Source: Pseudomonadota bacterium
GTDB taxonomy: Bacteria > Desulfobacterota > Syntrophobacteria > Syntrophobacterales > Syntrophobacteraceae
Reading direction: 5' to 3'
Length of the DNA: 27,922 nucleotides
Assembly (NCBI GenBank): GCA_023416335.1
Contig: JAEZHY010000189.1
Coordinates: forward strand, 1 to 27,922
Shown here one piece after another: positions 15,219 to 23,874 of the stretch; positions within the stretch are counted from its first letter, which is position 1, and the number at the start of each line of letters is the position of its first letter. The position numbers and the translations under genes were made by a program. The notes beneath the pieces are model-generated. The model had not been told where the DNA came from. It worked only from the letters and a program-made list of their open reading frames with translations, and did not search any database.

Positions 15219-16142
15219 ATGGGGCAGGAAGCCAAACCAATAATCGCCGCCAGGAATTTGAAGAAGACTTTCAACGGCTCTACCGCAGTTGACGGGGTCT
15301 CCTTCAACCTTTTCCCCGGAGAATGCCTGGGCCTGCTCGGACCAAACGGCGCCGGCAAGACATCCACGATACGCATGGTCTACGGGTTTTCTCCAATGAC
15401 CTCCGGGACCATGGAGGTTTTCGGAATCGATATCCGGACCGGCTGGAGGCAAATCAAAGGACGCATCGGCGTATGCCAGCAGGAAAATAATCTCGATCCC
15501 GACCTGTCCGTGCTGCAAAATCTCGAAATATTTGCGCGCTATTTCAATATCAGCCGAAAGGACGCCCGCGAAAGGGCCCTCCAGCTCCTCAAGTTCATCG
15601 CCCTGGAGCATCGCAAAGAAGACAAGGTAACAAGCCTTTCGGGCGGCATGATGAGGCGGCTCGTCCTTGCCCGCGCACTCATCAACAATCCAGAGCTGAT
15701 TATTCTCGACGAACCTTCCACAGGACTGGATCCTCAGGCAAGACACCAGGTATGGGAGCGTCTGGAACTGCTTCGGGCCAACGGTCTTTCGATACTCCTC
15801 ACTACGCACTATATGGATGAAGCCTCTCGACTCTGCGACAGACTCATCATCATGGACCACGGAAAGATACTCGTCGAAGGGGCGCCTTCCGACCTGATCC
15901 GCAAGTATGCGGGGGACCACGTTGTGGAAATAGTGAATCCCGACCAGGATGTGCGCGACCTTGTCACTTCGCAGGAGTTCATGCATGACATGCTCGAGCA
16001 CAGGATTATCGTGTACGGGAAAGAGGAGGACCACCTGTTCGAAGTCATTTCCGACCGTTTCTGCAAGGACACGTGCATCAAACGCATGGCCACCCTGGAA
16101 GACGTATTTCTCAGACTTACCGGGAGGGAACTTCGAGAATGA
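15219..16142 (+). CDS. ABC-2 exporter ATP-binding protein (NodI/DrrA-like)
   Basis: This 307-residue ABC ATPase has Walker A GPNGAGKT (41-48), signature LSGGMMRR (140-147), Walker B LIILDEP (160-166) and an H-loop TTHYMDEA (about 195-202). The LSGGMMRRL variant and the length, with a C-terminal domain of about 90 residues, fit the NodI group of ABC-2 exporters. It energises the permease encoded immediately downstream; their ends overlap as ATGA at 16139-16142. The substrate is unknown. NodIJ exports lipo-chitooligosaccharide in rhizobia, but most relatives in other phyla have no assigned substrate and nothing here suggests nodulation. Confidence 0.92.
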   Translation: MGQEAKPIIAARNLKKTFNGSTAVDGVSFNLFPGECLGLLGPNGAGKTSTIRMVYGFSPMTSGTMEVFGIDIRTGWRQIKGRIGVCQQENNLDPDLSVLQNLEIFARYFNISRKDARERALQLLKFIALEHRKEDKVTSLSGGMMRRLVLARALINNPELIILDEPSTGLDPQARHQVWERLELLRANGLSILLTTHYMDEASRLCDRLIIMDHGKILVEGAPSDLIRKYAGDHVVEIVNPDQDVRDLVTSQEFMHDMLEHRIIVYGKEEDHLFEVISDRFCKDTCIKRMATLEDVFLRLTGRELRE

Positions 16143-16933
16143 GTGGACCGCTCCAGGTATCAAACATCTCGTTGCGGTTCATTCGAGTCTGGAACCGAAA
16201 TCTTGTCGTATACAGAAAGATATGGCTCGTAAACTTTTTCGTTCCGCTGCTGGAACCGCTCCTCTATCTCGGAGCTTTCGGGCTCGGACTCGGCATGTTC
16301 ATCAACCGGATACCATATGACGGGATGGAGGTCTCCTACATCGTCTTCATCGCGCCCGCGCTCCTCGCAATAACCACGATGTACAATGCGTTTTTTGAAA
16401 ACACTTTCACCTCTTTTGTTCGAATGTATTACCAGAAGACCTTCGATGCGATAATGGCTACGCCGCTCTCGATCGAGGACATAATCACGGGCGAAATCGT
16501 CTGGGGCGCCACCAAGTCGGTTATTGCAACCGCCATCATGCTGGCTGTCGTAAGCGCCTTCGGACTGGTCGAGTATCCGGCAGGCCTTCTCATCCTACTC
16601 CTATCCTTTCTCGGCGGAATGGCATTCGGTACCGCCGGAATGGTATTTACCGGCATCGTTCCCAGCATAGAAATGTTCAACTTGCCCATCTTTTTGTTCA
16701 TTACGCCCATGTTTCTTTTCGGCGGCACTTTTTTTCCCATTAACGGTCTGCCTCAATGGGCGCAAACCCTCTCGCTGGCTCTACCGCTTACACATCTCGT
16801 GAATCTTTTCCGTGCCGTCTGCCTCGGGCGCCTGTCCGTCGATCTGATCTGGTCCGTCCTGTATCTTTTCGTTTTCTTGATCGTCCTTTTCCCTGTCGCA
16901 CTCATAGTCATGAGACGAAGGCTGATTCAGTAA
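16139..16933 (+). CDS. ABC-2 type exporter permease (NodJ-like)
   Basis: Starting at the ATG overlapping the ATPase stop, the protein has 264 residues. It has a cytoplasmic N-terminus ending in WNRNLVVYRKIWLVNF and six hydrophobic segments. Conserved ABC-2/NodJ features are EPLLYLGAFGLGLG (about 39-52), YQKTFDAIMATPLSIEDIITGE (a coupling helix, about 97-118) and the C-terminal GTFFPINGLPQWAQ and PLTHLVNLFRA. It forms the inner-membrane channel with the adjacent ATPase. The open frame extends 22 codons upstream inside the ATPase gene, but the ATGA overlap argues for this start. Confidence 0.92.
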   Translation: MSGPLQVSNISLRFIRVWNRNLVVYRKIWLVNFFVPLLEPLLYLGAFGLGLGMFINRIPYDGMEVSYIVFIAPALLAITTMYNAFFENTFTSFVRMYYQKTFDAIMATPLSIEDIITGEIVWGATKSVIATAIMLAVVSAFGLVEYPAGLLILLLSFLGGMAFGTAGMVFTGIVPSIEMFNLPIFLFITPMFLFGGTFFPINGLPQWAQTLSLALPLTHLVNLFRAVCLGRLSVDLIWSVLYLFVFLIVLFPVALIVMRRRLIQ

Positions 16934-17093
16934 TCCCGCCTTTACATCCGAACTTCCCCCATGCCGCTTGCGGTTTTCCAGAACCTTCAGGTACTCAACA
17001 GGAAATCGTTTCCGCGCATGATTATCTTCCAGGGATGCAAATCACCTAAAAACGAACATCTCACTCGGGTGGACTTAGGAAGGAGATTGCCTG

Positions 17094-17624
17094 ATGAAAA
17101 TAGCCGTCCTGATTGGAAAGGATTTCGAAGACTCGGAATACACGCAGCCTGCTGAAGCCTTTAAAAAGGCGGGCCATCAACTGGTGCACCTCGGCCTCAA
17201 AAAAGGCGAAACTGTACACGGCAAGAAGGAGAACACTCCGGTTCAGATTGACAGAGAAGTCGATGCGGCACTGCCGGAAGAATTCGATGCGCTTTTGATT
17301 CCGGGCGGATACTCGCCCGATAACCTGCGGGCGCACGATGGGCCGGTCAGATTCGTTGAGAAATTCATGGATAGCGGAAAACCCGTACTCGCTATCTGCC
17401 ATGGCCCGCAGCTCCTGATCACTGCAAACAGGCTCAAGGGACTGAAAGCAACCGGGTATAAATCCATAGCCCAGGACATCAAGAACGCCGGAGCCGAGTA
17501 TTTCGATCGCGAAGTAGTCGTGGATCGGAATCTGGTTACAAGCAGATTTCCCGGTGATATCCCGGCATTCGTCAGAGAGTCCCTGGCAAAACTGGAATCG
17601 GGGAAGGAAGCAAAGGCAGCGTGA
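17094..17624 (+). CDS. PfpI/YhbO-type DJ-1 superfamily protein (class I glutamine amidotransferase-like)
   Basis: This 176-residue protein has the DJ-1/PfpI fold: MKIAVLIGKDFEDSEY with Glu12, LLIPGGYSPDNLR (68-80), and the nucleophile elbow AICHGPQLL with Cys102 and His103. An excellent ribosome-binding site (GGAAGGAG) lies 10 bases before the ATG. Members are variously described as intracellular proteases, deglycases or glyoxalase-like stress proteins acting on aldehyde damage; which activity applies is disputed and cannot be read from sequence. It ends 26 bases from the convergent U32 gene. Confidence 0.92.
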   Translation: MKIAVLIGKDFEDSEYTQPAEAFKKAGHQLVHLGLKKGETVHGKKENTPVQIDREVDAALPEEFDALLIPGGYSPDNLRAHDGPVRFVEKFMDSGKPVLAICHGPQLLITANRLKGLKATGYKSIAQDIKNAGAEYFDREVVVDRNLVTSRFPGDIPAFVRESLAKLESGKEAKAA

Positions 17625-17650
17625 TCCCGGTGGTTTTGCCAGAAAGCCTT

Positions 17651-19723
17651 TTATGGCCTGCGTTCGAGATTGAACAATGAATGATGAGCCGGGGAACGGG
17701 AAGCCGCAAAAGCACCGAGAATAGCGTCCACCGTGTGCGGCCGCTTTCCCGGCCCTTCCGTGAGATCAATCAGAAAATTGGAAAACCCGAGTGCCCGGAA
17801 TTCGGGCAGCCGGTCCAGCCAGCTCACCGGACGGTCTGCATAAATAAGGCTGTGTCCCGCCTGCTTCTTGTAGAAATAGGCATCTCCACGCGCAGTGAGG
17901 AAAGGTTTTTCTTCGGAGAGATTGGGCGCCAGCCTGGAAACGAAAAGGGGCGGCCAGCCGAAAACCGGGACGATTACATGCCGGCCGAATCCATCCTGCC
18001 CGAGCCTTTCGAGTTCCTCTTTTGTGACCTCAAGAGAGAGCACCTTCCACCTGCAGCCAAGTTCGGTCACTTCCGCCAGCGAGGCGGCATTTCGCAGGTT
18101 GAGCCGTGAGCCGGCGATAATGCGGAGATCCGCCCCCTGCCCCACAAAATCAAAATGCGCCCAGTTATTCATCTCCCAGACTAGAAAGCCTTTTGAAATG
18201 AACCATTTCACGGCCGCCCTGTAATACTCCAGATCTTTTTCCTCCGATAAAAGCGCCGGCAGGGCTATGCCTATTTTCCGCATCTGTACGGGGGAAAAAC
18301 GTTGTTTGGCGAGGCGCTCCAGGTTGTTCCGAGTACCCGAAAGAAGCACCACGCCTGCCGGAGACTGAAGCGCAGCAACGATATCTCCGATGCTGCCGAT
18401 TTTCAGAATAAGTGTTTCCTTCGCCTTTTTTTCCACGGTCTGAGGAGGAACCAGTCCGGCAAGAATACGTTGCGGTCCTGAAGACCGGAATTTCAGACGT
18501 CCTTCGGGAGGGCTTTCCCGGTTGATCTTCTTCCATATTCCCGCTGAAGATTCGCTTTTTGCACCGATTTTGAAAAGCTTGTCTCCCGGGGACAGCCGTT
18601 TGGAGCATGGGAGAAACGCGCGCATCCCCGCCGCCGCCGACTCAATCGGGCTTCCGGTGACGTCATAAATTTCCGTGACCGTGAAGGCCTCTTCCTCTTT
18701 GCCCGTAGACGATTCGGGCCGCAGCCGGTCCCCTTTTGCGATGGAATAGCGAACATCTACGGAAACGCGATCCCGCAGCACGGATTTGACGGTGGCGATC
18801 CAGATGCCGCTTGATCCGGAACGGTGTGGAGTAAGAATTTCAGATGATTTCTTCTCATCGAAGTAGCCCGAAGTGAGATGCCTCGATGGGGCCTCGGCAA
18901 GAAGCTCCATCCCACGCGCCAAGGCCACGGTCTCCTCATTCGGTGATTGGGCGTCGAGCATTCCCCTGTATGCGCGCACAACATTTGCGATGTACTGCGC
19001 GGATTTCATGCGGCCTTCGATTTTGAACGCACTGATGCGCAGCTTTTTCAGCTTTCCCAGCAGAGGAAGCGCACACAGGTCGTTGCATGAAATGAAGAAG
19101 CCTTCTTTCCTGCCCTGTCGGAATTTAAGCCGGCACGGCTGCACGCATTCGCCGCGAAGGCCGCTGCGGCCGCCGCGATAGCTGCTCGTGAGACACAGTC
19201 CGGAATAGGAGTAGCAGAGCGCTCCGTGGACGAATACCTCCAATTCCGCTTTTGTGGTGGAGGAGATCTTTTCTATTTCAGTCAGGTTCAGTTCGCGGGC
19301 AAGCACAACACGGTTCGCGCCCATTCGCTCCAGAGCGTTTACTCCGGAGCTATTGTGCGCAGTTGTGAGAGTGCTCGCGTGAAGCTTCAGTCTCGGGAAG
19401 TGATGCCGGACCAGGTAGAATACGCCGGCATCCTGTACGATCAGGGCATCGGGAGCAAGTGACGAAAGGGAATCGAGAACTCCAAGCAGTTCGCGCACTT
19501 CCGTCGCGGCAACGATGCTGTTCACGGTTACATAAATGCGGATGCCGCGTCTGTGAGCGAAGGGAATGAGGGACGCCGTTTCTTCAAGTGTGAAGTTCGG
19601 CGCCGAGGCACGCGCGTTGAACTTCTTCAGCCCGAGATATATTGCATCGGCGCCGTTTTCGACAGCTGCGTAAAACGATTCGACGTTTCCTGCGGGAGCG
19701 AGCAATTCTGGTTTGTTTTGCAC
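17651..19723 (-). CDS. U32 peptidase family protein, RlhA-like (probable RNA hydroxylase)
   Basis: This is a large (690-residue) U32 protein. The N-terminal signature is PELLAPAGNVESFYAAVENG, followed by GADAIYLG. The cysteine cluster is HGALCYSYSGLC with C170 and C177 and GECVQPCR with C193 and C197, with FKIEGRMKS at about 233-241. The long C-terminal extension is characteristic of the RlhA subgroup, which hydroxylates 23S rRNA cytidine in E. coli and is about 650 residues. Family knowledge now favours RNA hydroxylation over proteolysis. I chose GTG 19723 because GAGG lies 6 bases before it; GTG 19735 adds four residues with no ribosome-binding site. It follows purB by about 90 bases and is probably co-transcribed. 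Confidence 0.88.
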   Translation of the reverse strand: MQNKPELLAPAGNVESFYAAVENGADAIYLGLKKFNARASAPNFTLEETASLIPFAHRRGIRIYVTVNSIVAATEVRELLGVLDSLSSLAPDALIVQDAGVFYLVRHHFPRLKLHASTLTTAHNSSGVNALERMGANRVVLARELNLTEIEKISSTTKAELEVFVHGALCYSYSGLCLTSSYRGGRSGLRGECVQPCRLKFRQGRKEGFFISCNDLCALPLLGKLKKLRISAFKIEGRMKSAQYIANVVRAYRGMLDAQSPNEETVALARGMELLAEAPSRHLTSGYFDEKKSSEILTPHRSGSSGIWIATVKSVLRDRVSVDVRYSIAKGDRLRPESSTGKEEEAFTVTEIYDVTGSPIESAAAGMRAFLPCSKRLSPGDKLFKIGAKSESSAGIWKKINRESPPEGRLKFRSSGPQRILAGLVPPQTVEKKAKETLILKIGSIGDIVAALQSPAGVVLLSGTRNNLERLAKQRFSPVQMRKIGIALPALLSEEKDLEYYRAAVKWFISKGFLVWEMNNWAHFDFVGQGADLRIIAGSRLNLRNAASLAEVTELGCRWKVLSLEVTKEELERLGQDGFGRHVIVPVFGWPPLFVSRLAPNLSEEKPFLTARGDAYFYKKQAGHSLIYADRPVSWLDRLPEFRALGFSNFLIDLTEGPGKRPHTVDAILGAFAASRSPAHHSLFNLERRP

Positions 19724-19813
19724 GGACAGCCTCACACGAGAAAAGATTCTAATTCAAAATGTAAGCGTAAATGGAACTTGAGGCATCCCGCTTCCCATAG
19801 CACGGAACGCAAC

Positions 19814-21109
19814 CTACTCGCCAAAGACGCGCTTAAAAATAACGTCTACATTCTTCAGGTGGTAATTCAGATCGAATATGGCATCAATGTCCCGCGCCCC
19901 GATACGGTCGGTTATGCGGGAGTCGCCTTTCAATTCCTCTCGAAGATCCCCACCCTTTTTCCAGACTTCCATAGCGTTGCTCTGAACTATGCGGTAAGCA
20001 TCCTCACGCGTTATACCCGTCTGGATGAGCGCCAGCATGACCTGCTGCGAGAAGTAGAGATTGCCGGAAATGGCCATATTCTTTTTCATGTTTTCCGGGT
20101 AGACGGTAAGCCTGTCAACGACGCGAGTCAGGCGATTGAGCATGTAGTCGAGCAGGATTGTGGAGTCCGGTCCGATAACGCGTTCGACCGAGGAGTGGCT
20201 TATATCCCGTTCATGCCAGAGAGCCACATTTTCCATTGCTGCCAGGGCATTCCCACGCAGAATGCGTGAGAGGCCGCACATGTTTTCCGAAGCGATCGGG
20301 TTCCTCTTGTGCGGCATCGCGGACGAACCCTTCTGACCGGCAGAGAAGAATTCTTCGGCTTCGCGAATCTCTGTTTGCTGCAGAAGCCGGATCTCGGTGG
20401 CGATCTTTTCCAGAGAGCTTCCGATTATTGCAAGTGTCGAAAAGAAGTGGGCATGCCTGTCACGTTGAATAATCTGCGTGCTGACAGGCGCAGGCTTCAG
20501 GCCGAGTCGCGCGCACACGGCCTCTTCAATTTCCGGTGCAATGTTGGCGAAGGTACCGACCGCACCGGAGATTTTCCCCACGCGGATGGATTCCCGTGCC
20601 TGCTGCAGACGCTCGCGGTTGCGTTGCATTTCCGCATACCATACGGCAATCTTCAGTCCGAAAGTGATTGGCTCGGCATGTACCCCGTGAGAGCGGCCGA
20701 TTTCGACCGTATCTTTGAATTCGAAAGCTCGTCTTTTGAGAACGGAAAGGAAATTATCCACATCCTGCAAAAGCAGGTCGGATGCCTCGGTGAGCAGCAA
20801 TCCGAAAGAGGTGTCCAGGACGTCTGAAGATGTGAGCCCTTCATGAATATGGCGCGAAGCAGGTCCAACGAATTCCGCGACGCTCGTGAGGAATGCGATC
20901 ACATCGTGCTGGGTCTCTTTTTCGATCTCCTCGATTCGCTTGACGTCAAAAGCAGCCATGTCCCGAATGACTTCAAAGTCCTCCGAAGGGATATGGCCTC
21001 GGCCGCAAAGTGCTTCGCAAACCGCAATTTCGATATCCAGCCATTTGCGGTATTTGTTCTCAACAGTCCAGATTCGCCCCATTTCAGGACGAGTGTAGCG
21101 CTCTATCAT
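19814..21109 (-). CDS. purB: Adenylosuccinate lyase
   Basis: From ATG 21109 (AGGGAGA 5 bases upstream) the protein has 431 residues, the normal PurB size. It has the fumarase/aspartase signature GSSAMPHKRNP (261-271), the GLTSSDVLDT segment (91-100) and the catalytic-His region GRSHGVHAEP (138-147). It catalyses two steps, SAICAR to AICAR and adenylosuccinate to AMP, in purine synthesis. The open frame extends 16 codons upstream, but those codons run into a leader hairpin and have no ribosome-binding site. It is divergent from endonuclease IV and upstream of the U32 gene. Confidence 0.95.
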   Translation of the reverse strand: MIERYTRPEMGRIWTVENKYRKWLDIEIAVCEALCGRGHIPSEDFEVIRDMAAFDVKRIEEIEKETQHDVIAFLTSVAEFVGPASRHIHEGLTSSDVLDTSFGLLLTEASDLLLQDVDNFLSVLKRRAFEFKDTVEIGRSHGVHAEPITFGLKIAVWYAEMQRNRERLQQARESIRVGKISGAVGTFANIAPEIEEAVCARLGLKPAPVSTQIIQRDRHAHFFSTLAIIGSSLEKIATEIRLLQQTEIREAEEFFSAGQKGSSAMPHKRNPIASENMCGLSRILRGNALAAMENVALWHERDISHSSVERVIGPDSTILLDYMLNRLTRVVDRLTVYPENMKKNMAISGNLYFSQQVMLALIQTGITREDAYRIVQSNAMEVWKKGGDLREELKGDSRITDRIGARDIDAIFDLNYHLKNVDVIFKRVFGE

Positions 21110-21449
21110 CTCTTTCTCCCTCGACCGGATAGGTTGTGTGCGCCATTCCGAGCACAACCCCGGTCAAAATTATGCGAGCCCGGTTATTCGAAAGCCCCAG
21201 CTGTTTCACATTCATACATCTTTACAAGGTACATCATCGATTGTGGGTTAGTACAGATCCCGCGGCCCCAAAAAGGCCGAAAATGTCAGATGACCCGGCG
21301 GTGATTATATCGTAAGAAAGCCATTGCGGCCGTAGAAGTAAGCAGTCCTCGATCTGCGTTATACTCCAGGAGCGGCAGGGCGTGAAGTTTAGCAGGAAAA
21401 TTTTCTTCAGCAAAGAGAAACCGCAATCGCGTGGCAATTGGAGGTAGAT
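21110..21449. other. Divergent intergenic region between purB and nfo
   Basis: These 340 bases must contain the promoters of both genes. Apart from the purB leader inverted repeat and a TTATAC at about 21358-21363 that could be an nfo -10 element, I see no gene or RNA. Confidence 0.5.
21132..21159 (-). promoter_or_regulatory. Inverted repeat in the purB leader
   Basis: GGTTGTG (21132-21138) and CACAACC (21153-21159) form a 7-base inverted repeat, 23-50 bases upstream of the purB start codon. It could be an operator or an mRNA hairpin affecting translation. It does not match any purine riboswitch I know. Confidence 0.4.
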
Positions 21450-22301
21450 TTGCCTTTCCTGGGTGCTCATATGTCAATCGCCGGGGGGATCCATCTCGCG
21501 CTCGACCGACTTCAGCAAGTGGAAGGGACCGCGCTGCAGATCTTTACGACCAATCACAGGCAGTGGCGTTCGACCAGGCTTACGCTTCCGGCAGTGGAAG
21601 CGTTCCGGGCAAGATGGGAGGAAACCGGGCGCATCCCCGTTGCCGCTCACGATATCTACCTGATCAACCTCGCTGCGGGCGAAGGAGAAATACTGTCGAA
21701 ATCCATTGCCGCATTTTCCGAGGAGTTGCTGAGGTCTGAGATCCTGGGACTCCCTTACGTCATCATGCATCCGGGGGCACATCTCGGCGAAGGGCTCGAA
21801 ACAGGTCTGATGCGCTTTGTTGCAAATCTCGATCTCGCCATCGAAAATTCACGAACTGAAAACGTCTCCGTTCTCATAGAAATCACTGCCGGCCAGGGTT
21901 CGAGCCTTGGGTCTAGCTTCGAGGAGGTTGCATTCATTTTGCAGAGTTCACACCATGGCGGACGTTTGGGGGTATGCTACGATACCTGCCACGCTTTTGC
22001 TGCGGGCTACGATATACGGACCGAGGAAGCCTATCGCAAGACCTTCGCTCATTTCGACGAGGTGATCGGACTGGAGCGGCTCAAGTTCTTTCACCTCAAC
22101 GATTCGAAGCGGGAACTACTTTCGCACGTGGATCGCCATGAACACATCGGAAAAGGAAAAATCGGATCCGATGCTTTCCGGTTCCTGCTTAACGATCCCC
22201 GATTCCGGAATCACCCGATGGTTTTGGAGACACCGAAAGAGAAGGACCTGAAAGAAGACAGGGAAAACCTGAATGTCTTGCGCTCGCTGATGGAAGCATG
22301 A
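21450..22301 (+). CDS. nfo: Endonuclease IV (AP endonuclease)
   Basis: The start is the TTG at 21450, preceded by GGAGG at ideal spacing (5 bases), giving 283 residues and an N-terminus MPFLGAHMSIAGG that fits the family. All nine trinuclear-zinc ligands can be placed: H67, H107, E144, D178, H181, H215, D228, H230 and E260, in the contexts AAHD, IMHPG, LIEITAG, YDTCH, FHLND, VDRHEH and LETPK. It cleaves DNA at abasic sites during base-excision repair. It is convergent with the next gene, with only 22 bases between them. A TTG at 21438 is in frame but lacks a ribosome-binding site. Confidence 0.95.
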   Translation: MPFLGAHMSIAGGIHLALDRLQQVEGTALQIFTTNHRQWRSTRLTLPAVEAFRARWEETGRIPVAAHDIYLINLAAGEGEILSKSIAAFSEELLRSEILGLPYVIMHPGAHLGEGLETGLMRFVANLDLAIENSRTENVSVLIEITAGQGSSLGSSFEEVAFILQSSHHGGRLGVCYDTCHAFAAGYDIRTEEAYRKTFAHFDEVIGLERLKFFHLNDSKRELLSHVDRHEHIGKGKIGSDAFRFLLNDPRFRNHPMVLETPKEKDLKEDRENLNVLRSLMEA

Positions 22302-22314
22302 GGAAAGGTTTTCC
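22261..22314. terminator. 10-base inverted repeat spanning the nfo stop codon
   Basis: GGGAAAACCT (22261-22270) and AGGTTTTCCC (22305-22314) are perfectly complementary with a 34-base loop containing the nfo stop. Placed between two convergent genes it could form an mRNA 3' end structure; there is no T run. Confidence 0.3.
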
Positions 22315-22323
22315 CTGTCCGAA

Positions 22324-23709
22324 CTATCCCCTGATCGAAATTGACGGAAAGAGCCCCTGTCGTACGCCGCCCCAGTACGGCTGCAATACGTTGAACGCAA
22401 TCTCCCGGCATTTCTGAGCATGTCCGTGATGCTTTTCTCCGGTACATAAAGCTCCGTTGCATTCCAGAATATGCTCCACCCTGTGCCGGAATCCTTTGAC
22501 GAAGATTTCTCCCTTTCCGCGGAACGTGAGGGCGCCTCTGGTCACTTCTCCCGAAACTCCGGCGAGTTCATCCAGCAGGATCGAATGGTTCTCCAGATCT
22601 CTCCGGTTGCTGATGTATCCCCACACCAGGTGATTCGGCGGAATCTCCACTGATTCTTCCAGGTCGATGATAGTATGTGGGGCGACAATGCACTTCTCTC
22701 CTATCAGGAGTCTTGCGCTGTCTCCGGCCCGCAGAAAGGAGTTGAACCCGACGAAGACATTTTTACCGACATGTGCGCCGATGATTTTCGAACCATGGGC
22801 TGAAACGTTGTTTCCTTCCAGCACCGAGTCAATGATGAAACAGTTCTCCTGAGCATTCGAACCATCGCCGAAAAATGCGTTTTCGATGTATGCCCGCTGA
22901 GAGACAAAGGTTCTCTCGCCAAAGGTACAATGGCCTTTGACAAGAGCGTACGGATTGACGAAAGAACTCTCCGGAATAGCTATTCCCGAAGGGAACAGCC
23001 CGCTGTAAACGCTGGAGAATTCTCCCTCCCTGCTGTTCAGGAAATCCATTAAAATGCCGCAAGGCTGCCCGGCCTCACTTCTGATGTATTTCTGCAGAAC
23101 GTTTCGATCGAATGCGTATTTCAGCTCGAAATCCTTCCCCCCAACCCAGATAGTCCCGTCTTCTACGTGACGGTGCTCAAGTTTTCCCGTGTGGATGGAA
23201 GAGAAGGTGCCGATGGTGCAACCTTTTGCAGCCGTCAGGTCAATGGTTGCAAAAGGCTTCAGAAGGCAGCGATCCAGAGGCGAACCGTGAATATTTGAAT
23301 AATGCATCGCAACCGAATCGCGAATGAGAAATTCATGAGGATTCTCCGGATCGTGCGAGTTGCTGTGCACGAGGGCTTTCAGCAGGTAACTGTCCTGCAC
23401 CCGGATAACCTCGTCTTCATGGATCGTAATGGAATCCACGCTCTTTAATTCATCCCCTCGAAGATCCGACATGTACACGAACGAGTCTTCGACGACGCAC
23501 TTTCCCAGAAAATAAGTCCCGGGCACTGAAGAGTTTCTGATTTCAAGGTGGATGGGATGGCAACCGGTTGCACCGTGAATCGCGTGTAGCGAAGCTCTTT
23601 TTTCGGGTGCGTGAATCAATTGAGGACACGAGCGGACGTCAAATCCGCATTCCGTGAGGTCAAGGCTGCCTTCGATGATGGAATTGACAAGATGATAGAG
23701 ATCTTGCAT
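22324..23709 (-). CDS. Left-handed beta-helix (hexapeptide-repeat) protein of unknown function
   Basis: This 461-residue protein has AAGGAG 5 bases before its ATG. The middle (about 60-390) is built of short repeating strands with aliphatic residues at i, i+6 spacing, such as GKCVVEDSFVYMSDL, VKGHCTFGERTFVSQRAYIEN, GSKIIGAHVGKNVFVGFNSF and EKCIVAPHTIIDL. This is the pattern of left-handed beta-helix sugar- or acyl-transferases (LbetaH). There is no signal peptide. The C-terminus holds a small Cys/His cluster (CNGALCTGEKHHGHAQKC). I cannot name a substrate. The fold suggests a nucleotidyl- or acyltransferase or a carbonic-anhydrase-like scaffold. The gene is monocistronic or first of its unit. 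Confidence 0.75.
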   Translation of the reverse strand: MQDLYHLVNSIIEGSLDLTECGFDVRSCPQLIHAPEKRASLHAIHGATGCHPIHLEIRNSSVPGTYFLGKCVVEDSFVYMSDLRGDELKSVDSITIHEDEVIRVQDSYLLKALVHSNSHDPENPHEFLIRDSVAMHYSNIHGSPLDRCLLKPFATIDLTAAKGCTIGTFSSIHTGKLEHRHVEDGTIWVGGKDFELKYAFDRNVLQKYIRSEAGQPCGILMDFLNSREGEFSSVYSGLFPSGIAIPESSFVNPYALVKGHCTFGERTFVSQRAYIENAFFGDGSNAQENCFIIDSVLEGNNVSAHGSKIIGAHVGKNVFVGFNSFLRAGDSARLLIGEKCIVAPHTIIDLEESVEIPPNHLVWGYISNRRDLENHSILLDELAGVSGEVTRGALTFRGKGEIFVKGFRHRVEHILECNGALCTGEKHHGHAQKCREIAFNVLQPYWGGVRQGLFPSISIRG

Positions 23710-23874
23710 TGGCTCTCCTTGGAGGCTCAGGCCGTGAAAACAGGTTTACGCGGTCCGGGTCATGCGTGATAAGGAGATGCACTTTCGCTTGACCGGCTTG
23801 AGGACTGCCGAGCAGTTTGGGCAGTGATATTGTATAATCGATTTTCGAAAAAATGCAAAAAAGAAATGATCTGC

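Noticed and set aside
15018..16163. A 381-codon minus-strand open frame
   Set aside because: It lies opposite the ABC-2 exporter ATPase gene, which has all ABC motifs; the antisense product has no recognisable domain or ribosome-binding site.
16960..16978. CCGCTTGCGGTTTT as a terminator after the exporter permease
   Set aside because: A 4-pair stem with a 2-base loop is too small to be convincing.
23763..23830. A 21-codon plus-strand open frame (MRDKEMHFRL...)
   Set aside because: It lies in the upstream region of the minus-strand hexapeptide gene and has no supporting signal beyond an ATG.
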